NCBI RefSeq assembly: GCF_030409335.1
Contig: NZ_JAUFPN010000184.1
Span: forward strand, 62,001 to 126,000
DNA length: 64,000 bases
Reading direction: 5' to 3'
Source: Paeniroseomonas aquatica
Lineage (GTDB): Bacteria; Pseudomonadota; Alphaproteobacteria; Acetobacterales; Acetobacteraceae
Below are positions 1-9,418 of this stretch, one piece after another (position 1 is the first letter of the stretch; every line of letters starts with the position of its first letter). Both the position numbers and the translations under genes were made by a program. The notes beneath the pieces are model-generated. The model was not told the DNA's origin, did not search any database, and saw nothing but the letters and a program-made list of their open reading frames with translations.

Positions 1-225
1 GAGCACCGCCCAGCGCGGCACCGCCGGACGGCTGCCGAGCCAGCCGAGGGCGGCGGCGAAGGCCAGCAGGAACAGGCCCGCCTCCCGCAGCAGCGCCTCC
101 GGCAGGTGGAACCACCCGCCCAGCGGCGCCGCGGCCAGCGCCAGCACCAGGCCCATGCCACCGCTGCAGGCCGCATCCAGCAGCAGCGCGCGGCGAAGGA
201 GGACGGAGGGGAGGATCATCTCCAT
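1..225 (-). CDS. Membrane protein, partial (C-terminus beyond left edge)
   Basis: Seventy-five codons of the N-terminus are visible and the gene runs off the left edge. The start codon overlaps the stop of the NTF2-like gene (TGATG), which suggests translational coupling. Two hydrophobic stretches, about residues 19-36 and 47-63, are likely membrane segments, with an Arg-rich N-terminus (LLRRALLL) before the first. The family is not recognised; short multi-pass proteins of this sort are often annotated only as hypothetical. It is a real gene by codon use, overlap and continuity, but no function can be given. Confidence 0.6.
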   Translation of the reverse strand, partial: MEMILPSVLLRRALLLDAACSGGMGLVLALAAAPLGGWFHLPEALLREAGLFLLAFAAALGWLGSRPAVPRWAVL

Positions 226-593
226 CACGCCGCCTCCCGCACCGCATCGAGGAAGCCGGTGACGCTGCCGAGGCGTCCGTCGGGGGAGAGGGTGGCGAAG
301 TCGGTGCCGGCGGCGGCGGGCGCCGCGCCCGGGACGCCGAGCTCCCAGGCGAAGCGGAGGTTGCCGCCATGCGCCTCCACCGCGCCGCGGCGGGTGAAGC
401 CGAGGCCGGGGAACTGCGCCTGGGCGGCACCGATCATGGCGGCGATGCCGGCATGGCCTTCGCCCTGCATCAGCGGGTCGCGGTAGCGGGCGTCGGCGGC
501 GAAGGTGGCCGCCACCAGCGCGGCGCGGCGTCCCGCATCCGCCTCGTTCCAGCAGGCGATGTAGCGGTCGATCAGGCTGTCGTGGTCGCTCAT
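225..593 (-). CDS. NTF2-like (SnoaL-type) domain protein
   Basis: This 122-residue protein fits the small NTF2/SnoaL fold. The N-terminal helix IDRYIACWNEAD is followed by a YRDPLM strand and a C-terminal sheet ending GSVTGFLD. Such proteins are isomerases, hydratases or accessory ligand binders, and the sequence does not say which. GGAG lies about 9 bases before the ATG. It sits downstream of the CoA-transferase/hmgA pair with a 52-base gap and overlaps the next membrane-protein gene by one base. The fold assignment is fairly safe; the role is unknown. Confidence 0.75.
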   Translation of the reverse strand: MSDHDSLIDRYIACWNEADAGRRAALVAATFAADARYRDPLMQGEGHAGIAAMIGAAQAQFPGLGFTRRGAVEAHGGNLRFAWELGVPGAAPAAAGTDFATLSPDGRLGSVTGFLDAVREAA

Positions 594-645
594 CCGAGGT
601 GTCTCCGGTCACGCGGCGGGGACGTCCCGCCGCGTGACCGGACCA

Positions 646-1785
646 TCACCCCTCCGGCGGGTCGGAAGCGATTACCTCGGGCGTCATATCGCCCAGCCTC
701 GGCGCACCATGCCGGATCCGCGGCCGCTCGCCGTCGAAGGACAGCGGCATGGCGACGAGGGAGAAATCCTCGCCGGGCACCGCCTGCAGCATGTCCATGG
801 CCGCGGCCTGGGGCTCGGCCAGCACCTCGGGGATGGTATTCACCGGGGCGCAGGGGACGCCGGCGGCGACCAGCGCCTCGGCCAGCGCGGCCCGCGGGCG
901 GTCGCGCAGCAGCTCCGCGATCTGCGGCAGCAGCGCGCCCTGGTGGGCGATGCGCTGGCGATTGGTGGCGAAATGCGGGTCCTCGGGCCAGTCCGGCCGC
1001 CCGAGCTGGGCGGCCAGCTTGCGGAACAGCCGGTCGTTGCCGCAGCAGATGAGCAGCGGGCCATCGGCGGTCTCGAAGGCCTGGTAGGGCACGAAATTCG
1101 GATGGCCCGAGGCATGGCGTTCCGGCAGCTTGCCCATGTTGACGTAGGCGCTGATCTTCTGCCCCGCCCACATCAGCGCGGTCTCGAACAGCGAGGTATT
1201 CACCACGCAGCCGCGGCCGGTGGCATGGCGCTGCTGCAGAGCGGCCAGGGCGCCGATGACGGTCCACATGCCGGTGCCCTGGTCCACCACGGAGGCGCCC
1301 ATCCGCACCGGCGGGCCGTCCGGTTCGCCGGTGATCGAGGAGAGGCCGCAGAAGGCCTGGAACAGCGGCTCGTAGCCCGGGCGCCGGGCGAGCGGGCCGA
1401 GGTGGCCGAAGGCGCCCATGGCGCAGTAGATCAGCCGCGGATGCCGGGCGGTGACGGGTTCAGGGCCGATGCCGAGCGCTTCCGCCACGCCGGGGCGGAG
1501 GTTGTGGACCAGGATATCGGCATCCTCGAGCAGCGCATGCAGCGCGGCGACGCCCGCGGGGGATTTCAGGTCGAGCGCCACGCTGCGCTTGCCGCGGTTG
1601 AACTCGTGGAAGTTCAGCGCGTCGCCATGGCGGAAGGCCGGGCCCATCTGCCGGGCATCGTCGCCGCCATCGGGCTTCTCGACCTTCCAGACCTCGGCGC
1701 CGAGATCGGCGAGGATGGCGCCGGCGAAGGGGCCGGCCAGGACCTGGCCGAGCTCCACCACCTTGATGCCGGCGAGGACGCTCAT
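646..1785 (-). CDS. Family III (CaiB/BaiF) CoA-transferase
   Basis: The product (379 aa) has the usual length for a single-domain family III CoA-transferase, which moves CoA between an acyl-CoA donor and a carboxylate. The N-terminal core ([28 protein letters not shown]) and the [12 protein letters not shown] motif are typical. Asp168 in SVVDQGTG aligns with the catalytic Asp of formyl-CoA transferase that forms the acyl anhydride. Its ATG overlaps the hmgA stop by 4 bases (ATGA), so the two are probably co-translated. The substrate is unknown. The link to hmgA is contextual, because no CoA ester occurs in the standard homogentisate pathway. Confidence 0.9.
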   Translation of the reverse strand: MSVLAGIKVVELGQVLAGPFAGAILADLGAEVWKVEKPDGGDDARQMGPAFRHGDALNFHEFNRGKRSVALDLKSPAGVAALHALLEDADILVHNLRPGVAEALGIGPEPVTARHPRLIYCAMGAFGHLGPLARRPGYEPLFQAFCGLSSITGEPDGPPVRMGASVVDQGTGMWTVIGALAALQQRHATGRGCVVNTSLFETALMWAGQKISAYVNMGKLPERHASGHPNFVPYQAFETADGPLLICCGNDRLFRKLAAQLGRPDWPEDPHFATNRQRIAHQGALLPQIAELLRDRPRAALAEALVAAGVPCAPVNTIPEVLAEPQAAAMDMLQAVPGEDFSLVAMPLSFDGERPRIRHGAPRLGDMTPEVIASDPPEG

Positions 1786-3062
1786 GGTGCGCCGGTGAAG
1801 CGCTTCGGCAGCCCATCCCAGCAAGCGTCGTAACTCGGCTGAAGCTGCGGCGCCGCCATGGCGAAGGCACTGGGGCGGATGACCTGGCTGGTCTCGAACA
1901 TGAAGGCGAGCGTCCCTTCCAGCTTGTGCGGCGCAAGCTCGGCGGCGATGGCGCGTTCGGTGGTGGCGGCATCCGGGCCATGGCCGCTGAGCCGCGGATG
2001 CAGCGAGACGCCGCCGGGGGCGAAACCCTGCGCCTTGCCGTCGTAGACGCCGTGGATCAGCCCCATGCATTCGTTCATCACGTTGCGATGGAACCAGGGC
2101 GGCCGGAAGGTGGCCTCGGCCACCATCCAGCGCGGCGGGAAGATGACGAAGTCCATATTGGCGACGCCGGCGGCGGCGCCGGGGCTGGTCAGCACGGTGA
2201 AGATCGACGGGTCCGGGTGGTCGAAGCTGACCGTGTTGATCGCCATGAAGTCGCGGGTATCGTAGACATAGGGCGCGTTGTTGCCGTGCCAGGCGACGAC
2301 ATCGAGCGGCGAATGGCCGAGCGTCGTGGCCCAGAGCTGCCCGAGGTATTTCTGCACCAGCTCGCACGGCTCGTCGCGGTCCTCGTACCAGGCGACGGGC
2401 GAGCGGAAGTCCCGCGGATTGGCCAGGCCATTGGCGCCGATCGGGCCGAGGTCGGGCAGCCGCAGCGCCGCGCCGTGGTTCTCGGCGACATAGCCGCGGG
2501 CGGTGCCGTCCGGCAGCTCGACGCGGAATTTCATCCCGACCGGGATGACGGCGATCTGCCCGGGTGCCACCACCAGCCGGCCGCATTCGGTGGCCAGCAG
2601 CAGCCGGCCCTGCTCGGGCACCAGCAGCAGCTCGCCGTCGCTGTCCATGAAGACCCGCTCCATGGAGCGGTTGGCGCGGTAGAGGTGGATGGTGACGCCC
2701 GACAGCGCCTCCCCCGCGGCGGTGGCGCCGATGGTCGTGAGGCCGGCGACGAAGTCGGTCGGATCCTCCGGGATCGGCAGCGGGTCCCAGCGGAGGCGGT
2801 TCGGCGTCGGCGGCGCCAAGGGGCCGCAGAGCAGCCCCTGGTCTATGGGGCGGAAGGCGCCATGCCCGGCCGAGGGGCGGATGCGGTAGAGCCAGCTGCG
2901 CCGGGCCTCGGCGCGGGGGACGGTGAAGGCGGTGCCGCTGAACTGCTCCGCATAGAGGCCATAGGGGACCTTCTGCGGGCTGTTGCGTCCCGGCGGCAGG
3001 GCGCCCGGCAGGGCTTCCGTGGCGAATTCATTGCCGAAGCCGGATTGCATGGCCAGGTCCAT
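1782..3062 (-). CDS. hmgA: Homogentisate 1,2-dioxygenase
   Basis: This 426-aa protein is full length for the family. It opens the ring of homogentisate to maleylacetoacetate in tyrosine/phenylalanine breakdown, in the cytoplasm with Fe(II). The opening [17 protein letters not shown], the [12 protein letters not shown] block, WFHRNVMNE and the HGPD near the C-terminus are diagnostic; the His and Glu of FHRNVMNE and the His of HGPD are the expected iron ligands. An in-frame ATG lies 33 bases upstream, but the chosen ATG has AAAGGGAGG at good spacing. The usual partners, maleylacetoacetate isomerase and fumarylacetoacetase, are absent from the window. Confidence 0.97.
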   Translation of the reverse strand: MDLAMQSGFGNEFATEALPGALPPGRNSPQKVPYGLYAEQFSGTAFTVPRAEARRSWLYRIRPSAGHGAFRPIDQGLLCGPLAPPTPNRLRWDPLPIPEDPTDFVAGLTTIGATAAGEALSGVTIHLYRANRSMERVFMDSDGELLLVPEQGRLLLATECGRLVVAPGQIAVIPVGMKFRVELPDGTARGYVAENHGAALRLPDLGPIGANGLANPRDFRSPVAWYEDRDEPCELVQKYLGQLWATTLGHSPLDVVAWHGNNAPYVYDTRDFMAINTVSFDHPDPSIFTVLTSPGAAAGVANMDFVIFPPRWMVAEATFRPPWFHRNVMNECMGLIHGVYDGKAQGFAPGGVSLHPRLSGHGPDAATTERAIAAELAPHKLEGTLAFMFETSQVIRPSAFAMAAPQLQPSYDACWDGLPKRFTGAP

Positions 3063-3122
3063 GGATGCCTCCCTTTGGCCGCCTGATTGCGCCACCCCGC
3101 CGGTGGTTTCAAGTGAAACCGT

Positions 3123-3989
3123 TCAGCGTACCCGGGCCAGCAGCCGCCGGGCGCGCTCCACCACTGGCAGGTCGATCATCGCCCCCTCGAAGGCGACGGC
3201 GCCAGAGCCCTGGGCCAGCGCCGCGTCGAAGGCGGCGATCAGCCGGCGGGCCCGGTCGGCCTCGGCCGGGGCGACGCCGTATTCCTCGTTGATGATCGGC
3301 ACGTGCAGCGGATGGATGCAGGCGGTGCAGGCGAAGCCGAGCCGGCGGGAGCGCTGGAGGGAGGCGCGGTAGCCTTCGAGGTCATTGAAATCGGCGAAGG
3401 CCCCGACCGAGCCGAGCGGCAGGATCCCCGCGCCGCGCGCCGCGGCCACCGCCATCATGCCGAAGTGGTAGAGCATGTCGGCGCCGGGCACGGCCTCGAG
3501 CTCGGTCGAGAGATCCTCCGAGCCGACGCCGAGGGCTGCCATGCGCGGATCGGCGCCGGCGATGGCGACCAGGTTGGGCAGCGCCTGTGGCGTCTCGACG
3601 ATGGCGATGAAGCGGGTATGGCCGATGGGCAGGCCGAGTGCCGCCTCCCGCACCGCGACCACTTCCGACAGCAGCTTGATGTGCTCGCCGCCCATCACCT
3701 TCGGCAGCATCAGCGCGGTGACCTGCGGCATGACGGCGGCGGCGATGTCGGGGATCGCCAGTTCCAGCGCCCGGTTGATGCGGACCGCGACCTCATTGCC
3801 GGCGGCATGGATTTGCGCCGCGGCGGCGGGCAGCGCGGCGCGGGCGGCCGCCTTCTCCGCCGGCGGGATGCTGTCCTCGAGGTCGAGGATGATGACGTCG
3901 GCACCGCGGGTATGGGCGCGGGCGACGAAGCGCTCGGCGGTGGCGGGCACGAAAAGCAGGGAGCGCCAGGTGGGAAGGGTCATCATCAT
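3123..3989 (-). CDS. HpcH/HpaI aldolase / citrate-lyase-beta (CitE)-like lyase
   Basis: The 288-residue protein has the CitE-like TIM-barrel pattern: RSLLFVPATAERF at the start, DVIILDLEDSIPPAEK with the acidic metal ligand, VRINR, LMLPKV and the IVETPQALPN strand. Members cleave malyl-, citramalyl- or citryl-CoA type thioesters with Mg2+. It follows a family III CoA-transferase by five bases and a MaoC-type hydratase, the gene trio of itaconate-type degradation (Ict/Ich/Ccl), so citramalyl-CoA lyase is the favoured inference. Three ATGs run in tandem; the third (3983) has the best spacing from GAAGGAA, so the true protein may be two residues shorter. Confidence 0.85.
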   Translation of the reverse strand: MMMTLPTWRSLLFVPATAERFVARAHTRGADVIILDLEDSIPPAEKAAARAALPAAAAQIHAAGNEVAVRINRALELAIPDIAAAVMPQVTALMLPKVMGGEHIKLLSEVVAVREAALGLPIGHTRFIAIVETPQALPNLVAIAGADPRMAALGVGSEDLSTELEAVPGADMLYHFGMMAVAAARGAGILPLGSVGAFADFNDLEGYRASLQRSRRLGFACTACIHPLHVPIINEEYGVAPAEADRARRLIAAFDAALAQGSGAVAFEGAMIDLPVVERARRLLARVR

Positions 3990-3994
3990 TTCCT

Positions 3995-5188
3995 TCAGGC
4001 AGCCGCGCCGGACTGCAGCATGGTGGCGATCTCATCCGCGGTGTAGCCGGCCTCGGCCAGGATCTCGGCGGTCTGGGCGCCGAGCCGCGGGGCGGGCAGC
4101 ACTTCCTCCCGCATGCCGCCGCGGAAGGTGACGGGGGTGCGGGTGCGGCGGATGCGGCCTTCGGTCGGGTGCTCGTCAAAATTCCAGAAGCCGACGTCGT
4201 TCAGATGCGGATCGTCCAGCAGGTCGTCGAGGGTGTTGTAGGGCCCGGCCGGGACATCGGCCTTGGCGAAGATCTCCAGCCACTCGGCGGTGTTCTTCTG
4301 CGCCAGGGCCTCGACCTGCACGCTGAAGTAGTCGGCGGCATGCTGGGTGCGGCTGCTCGGCGTGGCGTAGCGCGGGTCGGACTTCAGCTCCGGCCGGCCG
4401 ATGGCCTCGAAGAAAGCGAAGGCCTGGCGGTTGTCGTTGGGGCGGACGGTGATGTAGCCATCCAGCGTCGGCAGCGGGCGGTAGTCCGGCGAGAGCAGCC
4501 GGGCATCGCCGGTCGGGCCCTCCGGCGGGTCGAAGGTGGCGGCGCCGAGGTGTTCGGAAGTCACGAAGCTCGCCATGGTCTCGAACATCGGCACCTCGAT
4601 CGATTCGCCGTGCCCGGTCTTCTCCCGCCGGTACAGCGCGAAGCCGATGGACTGCGCCGAGACCAGGCCGGTGATGTGGTCGGTCATCACCATCGGCACG
4701 AAGCGCGGCTCGCCGATGGCACGGTCGAAGGTGCCGGCGACGCCGGACAGCGACTGGATGATCGGGTCGTAGGCCGGACGGTTGGCGTAGCGGCCATCGG
4801 TGCCGAAGGCGACGATGCCGCAGTGGATCAGCCGCGGATTGCCGGGCGCGAGCGAGGCGTAATCCAGCCCGGCGCGGGTGAGTGCCGCCGGCCGCACGTT
4901 GGAGACGAAGACATCCGCCGTGGCGATGAGCGCCTTCAGCGCCGCGATGCCGGCGGGCTGCTTGATGTCCAGCACGATCGACCGCTTGTTGCGGTTGAAA
5001 TTGATGAACTTGCCCGACATGGCCGGGGAGCGCGACCCGGCCGCGAGATAGCGCAGGATGTCGCCGCCCGGCGCCTCCACCTTGATCACCTCGGCACCCT
5101 GGTCCGCCAGCGTGCGCGTCGTGATCGGCCCGACCACCACCGTGGTCAGGTCGACGACGCGGACGCCCTCCAGCGGCCCACCGCTCAT
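3995..5188 (-). CDS. Family III (CaiB/BaiF) CoA-transferase, itaconate-type module
   Basis: This is a 397-aa CoA-transferase with the usual GVRVVDLTTVVVGP opening, FNRNKRSIVLDI, the RPAYDPIIQSLSG block and Asp170 in PMVMTDHITG at the catalytic position. It overlaps the upstream hydratase gene by 4 bases (ATGA) and sits five bases before the CitE-like lyase. This suggests that it activates the dicarboxylate substrate with CoA for hydration and cleavage. A succinyl-CoA:itaconate CoA-transferase is the favoured reading from context. The sequence alone does not separate it from mesaconate or other acyl transferases. Confidence 0.9.
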   Translation of the reverse strand: MSGGPLEGVRVVDLTTVVVGPITTRTLADQGAEVIKVEAPGGDILRYLAAGSRSPAMSGKFINFNRNKRSIVLDIKQPAGIAALKALIATADVFVSNVRPAALTRAGLDYASLAPGNPRLIHCGIVAFGTDGRYANRPAYDPIIQSLSGVAGTFDRAIGEPRFVPMVMTDHITGLVSAQSIGFALYRREKTGHGESIEVPMFETMASFVTSEHLGAATFDPPEGPTGDARLLSPDYRPLPTLDGYITVRPNDNRQAFAFFEAIGRPELKSDPRYATPSSRTQHAADYFSVQVEALAQKNTAEWLEIFAKADVPAGPYNTLDDLLDDPHLNDVGFWNFDEHPTEGRIRRTRTPVTFRGGMREEVLPAPRLGAQTAEILAEAGYTADEIATMLQSGAAA

Positions 5189-6051
5189 GTTGCGAACTCG
5201 CACTCGAGCTGGGCGTTCTGGTTGCCGTCGCGGTCCTGCACCCAGGCGAGCAGCCTGCCCCCCTCGCCCGGCCGGCCGCAGAGGGTAATGGTCTCGCCGA
5301 CGTAGATCGGCCGGGTCAGCCGGGCGGAAAAGCCGGCCAACCGGCCCGGCGTCTTCGCCACCGCCGCGTCGAGCAGCAGCTGCATGGTCAGCCCGCCGTT
5401 CTGCACCGTGTCCGGATAGCCTTCCTCGGCCCGGGCGTAGTCGGCGTCGTAGTGGATGCGGTGGGCATTCCAGGTGACGGCGGAATAGCGGAAGACCATG
5501 GGCGGCGTCAGCGTCACCGCCGTGCTCCAGGCGGCATCGCCGGGCGCCGGCGCCGGCGCCGGCGGCGGGACGGTGCTCTTCTCGCCGGGCTTCACCGCCT
5601 CGCGGTAGACCGCATCGAATTCCTCGATCGCCACCACCTCGTCCTTCACCCGGAAGGTATGGCGCATGGTCAGCACGGTGATGAAGCCGGTGCGCGCCTG
5701 CTTCGGGACGATGGCGGCGACCTCGGCGGTCTTCACCGCGACGTCGCCGATCCGCAGCGCGCCGGGGATGGTCACCCGGCGGCCGGCGCCCATGCGGCGC
5801 GGCAGCGGGATCGGCGGCAGCACCACGCCGGGCTTCGGGTGGCCATCGGTGCCGATGTCGGAATGCCGCGGCGTCTCGGCGCAGAACAGGGTGAACCAAT
5901 GCGGCGGCAGCACGTCGCCGCGGCGGAAGTCCTCGGGGTCCATGTCGAGCATGCCGGCGATGCGGCGGACGGCGCCGAGGCTGATATCCTCCTCCACCTC
6001 GCGGGTGCGGCCCACCCAGGATTGCAGTTCCTCGCTCAGGGTCAGGGACAT
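5185..6051 (-). CDS. MaoC / FAS1-type dehydratase, itaconyl- or mesaconyl-CoA hydratase-like
   Basis: This 288-residue protein has an N-terminal FAS1-like dehydratase half and a C-terminal MaoC-like hot-dog half. PPHWFTLFC near residue 50 and FRYSAVTWNAHRIHYD near residue 190 are the hallmarks; the last carries the Asn/His hydratase dyad. Family members hydrate mesaconyl-C4-CoA or itaconyl-CoA. The ATG at 6051 is preceded by AGGAGGT, within which the stop of the upstream Bug gene is nested; a TTG one codon earlier is less likely. Context with the CoA-transferase and CitE-like lyase supports an itaconyl/mesaconyl-CoA step. Confidence 0.82.
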   Translation of the reverse strand: MSLTLSEELQSWVGRTREVEEDISLGAVRRIAGMLDMDPEDFRRGDVLPPHWFTLFCAETPRHSDIGTDGHPKPGVVLPPIPLPRRMGAGRRVTIPGALRIGDVAVKTAEVAAIVPKQARTGFITVLTMRHTFRVKDEVVAIEEFDAVYREAVKPGEKSTVPPPAPAPAPGDAAWSTAVTLTPPMVFRYSAVTWNAHRIHYDADYARAEEGYPDTVQNGGLTMQLLLDAAVAKTPGRLAGFSARLTRPIYVGETITLCGRPGEGGRLLAWVQDRDGNQNAQLECEFAT

Positions 6052-6060
6052 CAAGACCTC

Positions 6061-7023
6061 CTATTCGGCGACAAGGTTGAGACGGCGGATCAGCGGCGAC
6101 CAGCGTGCGCCCTCGGCGCGCGCCATGGCGCTGAATTCCGCCGGCGTATTGGCCGGCGCCACATCGGCGCCGACCTTGGCATAGGCGGCCCGGACCCGCT
6201 CGTCCGCCAGGGCCTCGTTCAGGGCGGCATTCAGCCGGGCGATGACCTCGGGCGGGGTGCGGGCGGGGGCCGAGAGGCCGAAATAGCCGCCGGCCTCGAA
6301 GCCCGGGATGGTCTCGGCGACGCTGGGCACGCCGGGCCATTCCGGGCGGCGGCCGGGGGTGGTCAGCGCCACGGCGCGGAGGCTCGGCTGGTCCCTCACC
6401 GTGGCGCCCTCGGGCAGGCCCATGCAGCGGGCGTGGATGCGCCCCGAGAGCAAGTCGGTCATCGCCTGGGTGCTCTGGCGATAGGGCACGTGCACCATCT
6501 CGAGCCCGAGGCGGAGGCCGATATCCTCCATGATGAGATGGGTATTCGCCCCGACGCCGGCCGAGGCGAAGGTGAAGCGGCCGGAATTGGCGCGGATCCA
6601 ATCGGTCACCTCGGTGAAACTGGCCCCGGGGATGGAGTTGTGGACCAGCAGCACGTTGAAGGTGGAGCAGAAATGCCCGACCGGGGTGAAGTCCGCCTTC
6701 CAGTCGTAGCCGAGCTGCTTGTACAGCAGCGCGTTCAGCCCGCTGTTGGTGCCGGCGGTCGCCACCAGCAGCGTGTGCCCATCGGCCGGCGCCCGGGCGA
6801 CCGCCTCGGCGGCGGTATTGCCGGCGCCGCCGGGGCGGTTGTCGGCCAGCACCGGCTGGCCCAGGGCGCGGCTCAGCGCATCGGCGGTGACGCGGCTGAC
6901 GATATCGGTCTGGCCGCCGCCGCCAAAGGGCACCACCAGGCGGATGGGGCGGTCGGGGAAGGCGGCGCGGGCCATGGCCGGCATCGCAAGCCCGGCCAGC
7001 AGCGTGCGGCGGGCGAGCCTCAC
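6061..7023 (-). CDS. Bug-family (TctC-like) periplasmic substrate-binding protein
   Basis: This 320-aa protein is a tripartite tricarboxylate transporter receptor of the Bug type. An exported N-terminus (RLARRTLLAGLAMPAMARA) precedes FPDRPIRLVVPFGGGGQTD and the LADNRPGGAGN loop that holds the ligand carboxylate. It starts with GTG overlapping the aminotransferase stop (GTGA). No TctA/TctB membrane genes are nearby, which is normal for the expanded Bug families of Acetobacteraceae and Burkholderiales, so the partner transporter is elsewhere or the protein has a sensing role. The ligand is unknown. Confidence 0.9.
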   Translation of the reverse strand: MRLARRTLLAGLAMPAMARAAFPDRPIRLVVPFGGGGQTDIVSRVTADALSRALGQPVLADNRPGGAGNTAAEAVARAPADGHTLLVATAGTNSGLNALLYKQLGYDWKADFTPVGHFCSTFNVLLVHNSIPGASFTEVTDWIRANSGRFTFASAGVGANTHLIMEDIGLRLGLEMVHVPYRQSTQAMTDLLSGRIHARCMGLPEGATVRDQPSLRAVALTTPGRRPEWPGVPSVAETIPGFEAGGYFGLSAPARTPPEVIARLNAALNEALADERVRAAYAKVGADVAPANTPAEFSAMARAEGARWSPLIRRLNLVAE

Positions 7024-8135
7024 GGCCGCCACTCCGCCCGCAGCGCCGCCATGATGCGGTCGACATCGGCCATGGCGTTGTACCCGTGGAAGCTGAAGCG
7101 GATGCGCCCGCGCCCGTTCCAGGCCCAGACGCCGTGGCGGACCAACGCTTCGGTCAGCGCCGCCGCGCCGGGCAGGGCGATGCAGACGCTGGCGCCGTGC
7201 CGGGCCGCATCGGCGGGCGTGGTGCTGGCGATGCCGGCCTCGGCGAGGCGGGCGTGCAGCGCGGCGGTCAGGGACTGCACATGCGCCAGCACCGCGCCCT
7301 CGGGATAGTGGCCGAGGTAGTCGAGCGCCGAGGCCAGCACATAGACCGACGCATGGGCAGGATTGCCGCGGGCGAAGCGCATGGCGTCCGGCACCAGCTG
7401 CAGCCCGGCGGCGTAGTCCGGCGCACCGAGCCCTTCGATCGAATTCCAGCCCGCCGTGCTCGGCGCCCAATCCGGCTGACGCGCGCGGTTCCAATAGGCG
7501 ACCGCAGTGCCGGTCATGCCCAGCAGCCACTTGTAGGTGGCAGCGAAGGCGAAATCGGCGAGGCGCGGGTCGATCGGCAGGTAACCCGCGGCCTGGGTAT
7601 GGTCCACCACCAGCAGCGCGCCGACACTGTCGGCCACCTGCCGCATCGCGGCGAGGTCGTAGCGCTCCCCGGTGAGGTAGGACACCTGCGAGACCGCCAG
7701 CATCCGGGTCCGCGCATCGACCACCTTCGCCAGCGCCGCCGCATCCCCGGCCCGGGCATAGCGGATGCCGATATGCGGATGGCGCTGCAGCGCGACCGGG
7801 GCGACCAGCGAAGGGTATTCGTCCGGGTCGACCACGATGGTGTCGCCCGGCTTCCAGTCGATGCTCTCGACCAGCATGGACATGCCCTCGGCGACATTGG
7901 CGACCAGGCCGATATCGCCGCGGTCGACGCCCCAGTTCGCGGCCAGCTGGCTGCGGGCGCGCAGCACCTCGGCATCCTGGGCGTGGCGGCCCTGGATGCC
8001 GTTGCTCTTGTCGGCGGCATAGCGTGACATCGCCGCGTCGTGGCGATGGAGGAAAGCGGTCTCGCCGCCGGCGCAGACATGGGCGATGCCGGCAGGGATG
8101 CGGAAGTCGGCTGGGTCGAACAGCGGATGGGTCAT
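7020..8135 (-). CDS. Class V aminotransferase-fold (PLP) enzyme
   Basis: This 371-aa protein belongs to the cysteine desulfurase/kynureninase-like class V fold. VVDHTQAAG (Asp178) is the strand that contacts the PLP pyridine nitrogen, and ATYKWLLG holds the Schiff-base Lys202. The usual early pattern, here AEGMSMLVESI with a PGDTIVV strand, is present. It starts three bases after the TRAP large permease stop and overlaps the Bug gene. A transaminase, lyase or epimerase role is possible; the substrate is probably an amino-dicarboxylate brought in by the linked transporters, which is inference only. Confidence 0.82.
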   Translation of the reverse strand: MTHPLFDPADFRIPAGIAHVCAGGETAFLHRHDAAMSRYAADKSNGIQGRHAQDAEVLRARSQLAANWGVDRGDIGLVANVAEGMSMLVESIDWKPGDTIVVDPDEYPSLVAPVALQRHPHIGIRYARAGDAAALAKVVDARTRMLAVSQVSYLTGERYDLAAMRQVADSVGALLVVDHTQAAGYLPIDPRLADFAFAATYKWLLGMTGTAVAYWNRARQPDWAPSTAGWNSIEGLGAPDYAAGLQLVPDAMRFARGNPAHASVYVLASALDYLGHYPEGAVLAHVQSLTAALHARLAEAGIASTTPADAARHGASVCIALPGAAALTEALVRHGVWAWNGRGRIRFSFHGYNAMADVDRIMAALRAEWRP

Positions 8136-8137
8136 GC

Positions 8138-9418
8138 TCAGCGTCCTGCCGGTTGCAGCATCAGGGCGAAGCCCGGGATGTAGGTGGTGAGGAAGAGCAC
8201 CACGAGCATGACCATGATCTGCGGCCAGATGGCGCGCGAGATCTGCCCGAGCGTGAGCTTGCTGATGGCCATGCCGATGAAGAGGCAATAGCCGATCGGC
8301 GGCGCCGCCATGCCGATCGAGACATTGGTCACGATCATGGCGCCGAAATGGATCGGGTCCTCCCCGAAGCGGTTGGCGATGGCGATCAGCATCGGCCCGA
8401 GGATGACCATGATGGCGATCTCGTCCATCACCGCCGCCAGCAGGAAGAAGGCGATGTTCAGCGAGGCCAGCGCCAGCCAGCGCTGCTCGATGCTGTCGGC
8501 CATCCAGTGGGCGAAGCGGGTGGCGATCTGCTCCTGCGCGACCAATATCCCGAAGCCGGCTGAGACGGCGATGATGGCGCAGACGATGCCGCTGGTGCGC
8601 ATGGCGCTGGCGACGATGCCGGGCAGCGCCGGGACGGTCAGCTTGCGCTCGACGAACAGCCCGATGACCAGGGCATAGACGCAGGAGACGGCAGCGGCCT
8701 CGGTCGGGGTGAAGATGCCGCCATAGATGCCGCCCAGCACCACCAGCGGCGAGGCCAGCGCCCACTTGCCCTGATGGAAGGCGGCCCAGGTCTCGGCCAG
8801 GGAGGCGCGCGGCAGCCTCGGCACCTTGTTGCGCTTCGCATGCGCCCAGCAGATCACCAATAGGCCGATGGCCAGCGTCAGGCCGGGCACGATGCCCGAC
8901 AGGAAGAGCCGGCTGATCGACTGCTCGGCGATGATGCCCCAGATGACGAAGGCGATGGAGGGCGGGATCAGCGGGCCGAGCACGCCGGCGCTGACCGCGA
9001 TGCTGGCGGCGAAGGCGCGGCTGTAGCCGGCCGCTGCCATGGCCGGGATCAGGATGGTGCCGATCGCCGCCGTGGTCGCCGGCGCCGAGCCGGAGATGGC
9101 GGAGAAGACCAGCGCCGCCAGCACCGCGACCATGGCGAGGCCGCCGGTCCGGTGCCGCACCAGCGTGCCGGCGAGGTCGACCAGCCGCTGCGACAGGCCG
9201 CCCGCGGTCATCAGCTCCCCGGCCAGCATGAACAGCGGGATGGCGAGCAGGCTGAACTGCTGGCTGCCGCTGATGACCGCCTGGGCCAGGAAGGCCGGCT
9301 CGATGTCGGCCAGCAGCAGCGCCGCGGTGACGGCCAGCGCGATGGCGATGGCGAAGGGGAAGCCGAGCACGACCAGCCCGGCGAAGCCGGCGGTCAAGCA
9401 CCAGGAGATGGCGGTCAA
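8138..9418 (-). CDS. dctM: TRAP transporter large permease (DctM)
   Basis: This 426-aa, roughly 12-helix membrane protein matches the TRAP DctM family, the ion-coupled translocation subunit. GFPFAIAIALAVTAALL, the FSAISGSAPATTAAIGTI motif, LIPPSIAFVIWG and the C-terminal GMAAPPIGYCLFIG repeat are characteristic. It appears to start at a TTG overlapping the DctQ stop (TTGA), with no strong ribosome site of its own, so translation is probably coupled. It completes a DctP-Q-M operon feeding the CoA-transferase/hydratase/lyase genes. Confidence 0.93.
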   Translation of the reverse strand: MTAISWCLTAGFAGLVVLGFPFAIAIALAVTAALLLADIEPAFLAQAVISGSQQFSLLAIPLFMLAGELMTAGGLSQRLVDLAGTLVRHRTGGLAMVAVLAALVFSAISGSAPATTAAIGTILIPAMAAAGYSRAFAASIAVSAGVLGPLIPPSIAFVIWGIIAEQSISRLFLSGIVPGLTLAIGLLVICWAHAKRNKVPRLPRASLAETWAAFHQGKWALASPLVVLGGIYGGIFTPTEAAAVSCVYALVIGLFVERKLTVPALPGIVASAMRTSGIVCAIIAVSAGFGILVAQEQIATRFAHWMADSIEQRWLALASLNIAFFLLAAVMDEIAIMVILGPMLIAIANRFGEDPIHFGAMIVTNVSIGMAAPPIGYCLFIGMAISKLTLGQISRAIWPQIMVMLVVLFLTTYIPGFALMLQPAGR

